The notes beneath the pieces were generated by a model. The model was not told the origin of the DNA and did not search any database. It saw nothing but the letters and a program-made list of their open reading frames with translations. From positions 1 to 31,131 of the forward strand of contig CAJUGG010000041.1 in NCBI GenBank assembly GCA_910585995.1: 31,131 bases of DNA. The letters run 5' to 3'. How positions within the stretch are numbered: the first letter of the stretch is position 1; every line of letters begins with the position of its first letter. Position numbers and translations under genes: made by a program. The stretch comes from an uncultured Lachnospiraceae bacterium (lineage in GTDB: Bacteria > Bacillota > Clostridia > Lachnospirales > Lachnospiraceae). Of the stretch, positions 30,239 through 31,131 are shown piece by piece.

Positions 30239-31131
30239 ATGGAAAAACAGAAAAAGACCGGATTTGCCACATTGATCGGAAGACCCAATGTGGGCAAATC
30301 CACACTGATGAACCGGCTGATTGGCCAGAAGATTGCCATCACATCTCACAAACCCCAGACCACCAGGAACCGGATACAGACTGTCTATACTTGTGAGCAG
30401 GGACAGATTGTATTTTTGGATACGCCCGGTATTCACAAGGCGAAAAATAAGCTGGGAGAATATATGGTAACTGTGGCGCAGCGCACCTTGAAAGAAGTGG
30501 ATGTGATCCTCTGGCTGGTGGAGCCTGTGACTTTTATAGGAGCAGGAGACCGGCAGATCGCCAAACAGCTCGCTATGGTCAACACGCCTGTGATTTTGGT
30601 GATTAATAAAGTGGACACGATTAAAAAAGAAGAAGTGCTGCTGGTGATTGACGCCTACCGAAAGCTGTTGAATTTTGCTGAGATTGTGCCAGTATCTGCG
30701 CTGAAAGGGCAAAATAAAGAGACTTTAATTGAGCAGATTTTCCGCTATCTTCCTTATGGGCCTCTGTTTTATGATGAAGATACCGTGACAGATCAGCCGA
30801 TACGTCAGATTACAGCAGAACTGATACGGGAGAAAGCATTAAAGCTTTTAGACGAAGAAGTACCTCACGGGATAGCCGTATCCATAGATATCATGAAACA
30901 GCGGCCAGGAGGAAAACTCTGGGATATTGAAGCCACGATTATCTGTGAGCGGGATTCTCACAAAGGGATGATCATAGGAAAAGGCGGCGCAATGCTGAAA
31001 AAAATCGGCTCTGCGGCGCGCTATGAGATCGAGCAGCAGTTAGAAGCAAAAGTGAATTTAAAACTGTGGGTTAAGGTAAAAAAAGACTGGAGAGATTCTG
31101 ACTTCCTGATAAAAAATTTTGGATATGACAA
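30239..31131 (+). CDS. era: GTPase Era (cut at the window end)
   Basis: Era is an essential GTPase with a KH domain that binds the 3' end of 16S rRNA during 30S maturation. All G motifs are visible: G1 GRPNVGKS near residues 14-21, the switch region with KPQTTRNRI, G3 DTPGIHKAKNKLGEYM and G4 NKVD. The C-terminal KH domain is clear (IEATIICERDSHKGMIIGKGG, LKLWVKVKKDWRDS). The frame starts at ATG 30239 with GAGGAG upstream and runs without a stop to the last base of the window, about 297 codons. Era is usually near 300 residues, so only the last few are missing. It was not resolvable as a closed frame because the stop lies outside. Confidence 0.96.
   Translation, partial: MEKQKKTGFATLIGRPNVGKSTLMNRLIGQKIAITSHKPQTTRNRIQTVYTCEQGQIVFLDTPGIHKAKNKLGEYMVTVAQRTLKEVDVILWLVEPVTFIGAGDRQIAKQLAMVNTPVILVINKVDTIKKEEVLLVIDAYRKLLNFAEIVPVSALKGQNKETLIEQIFRYLPYGPLFYDEDTVTDQPIRQITAELIREKALKLLDEEVPHGIAVSIDIMKQRPGGKLWDIEATIICERDSHKGMIIGKGGAMLKKIGSAARYEIEQQLEAKVNLKLWVKVKKDWRDSDFLIKNFGYD

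Overview
The window reads as a chromosomal segment of a Gram-positive anaerobe of the Clostridia, most likely a Lachnospiraceae gut commensal. This rests on family content rather than any database search. The evidence is a yicC-gmk-rpoZ housekeeping run, an RqcH/NFACT protein, an M16C peptidase followed by era, AGGAGG-type ribosome binding sites, sigma-A promoters, and a large LPXTG/SipW surface-protein operon. No rRNA, tRNA, CRISPR array or insertion sequence was seen.

Left part (1-8640), mostly housekeeping. apbE (flavin transferase) and rqcH (ribosome quality control) converge on a bidirectional hairpin. A 173-bp imperfect palindrome and a textbook TTGACA-N17-TATAAT promoter precede yicC-gmk-rpoZ-ptsI-ptsH, which ends at a strong terminator. 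Next come a small polynucleotide-kinase-like P-loop protein, a very long hairpin, and a Thg1-like 3'-5' polymerase, which together look like an RNA repair pair.

Central part (8685-26767), the main interest. A tyrosine recombinase is followed 38 bp later by a 25-bp perfect inverted repeat (9572-9596 and 9854-9878) enclosing 257 bp of AT-rich non-coding DNA. Immediately downstream are thirteen co-oriented genes: a coiled-coil protein, a Ser-Lys signal peptidase I, an 1841-residue LPETG adhesin with about 25 His/Cys repeats and a fibro-slime domain, an LPSTG major pilin, a class C sortase, a second pilin-like protein, two SipW-type TasA-like proteins, a protein with a VRTGD sorting-like tail, a MucBP-like membrane-anchored protein, a SipW-type Ser-His signal peptidase, a BTAD/SARP-like regulator with a degenerate GGDEF-like tail, and two paralogous small Trp-rich proteins. 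The run ends at a canonical terminator. I read this as a phase-variable surface-fibre operon. The recombinase would flip a regulatory segment that sets transcription of a sortase-built pilus and a SipW-dependent fibre, with a regulator at the distal end. The inversion is inferred from sequence symmetry and has not been observed.

Right part (26767-31131). A YcxB-like gene that looks truncated at its 5' end faces left. It is followed by a terminator-like hairpin, an M16C insulinase-type peptidase, and era, which is cut off by the window edge just before its stop codon.
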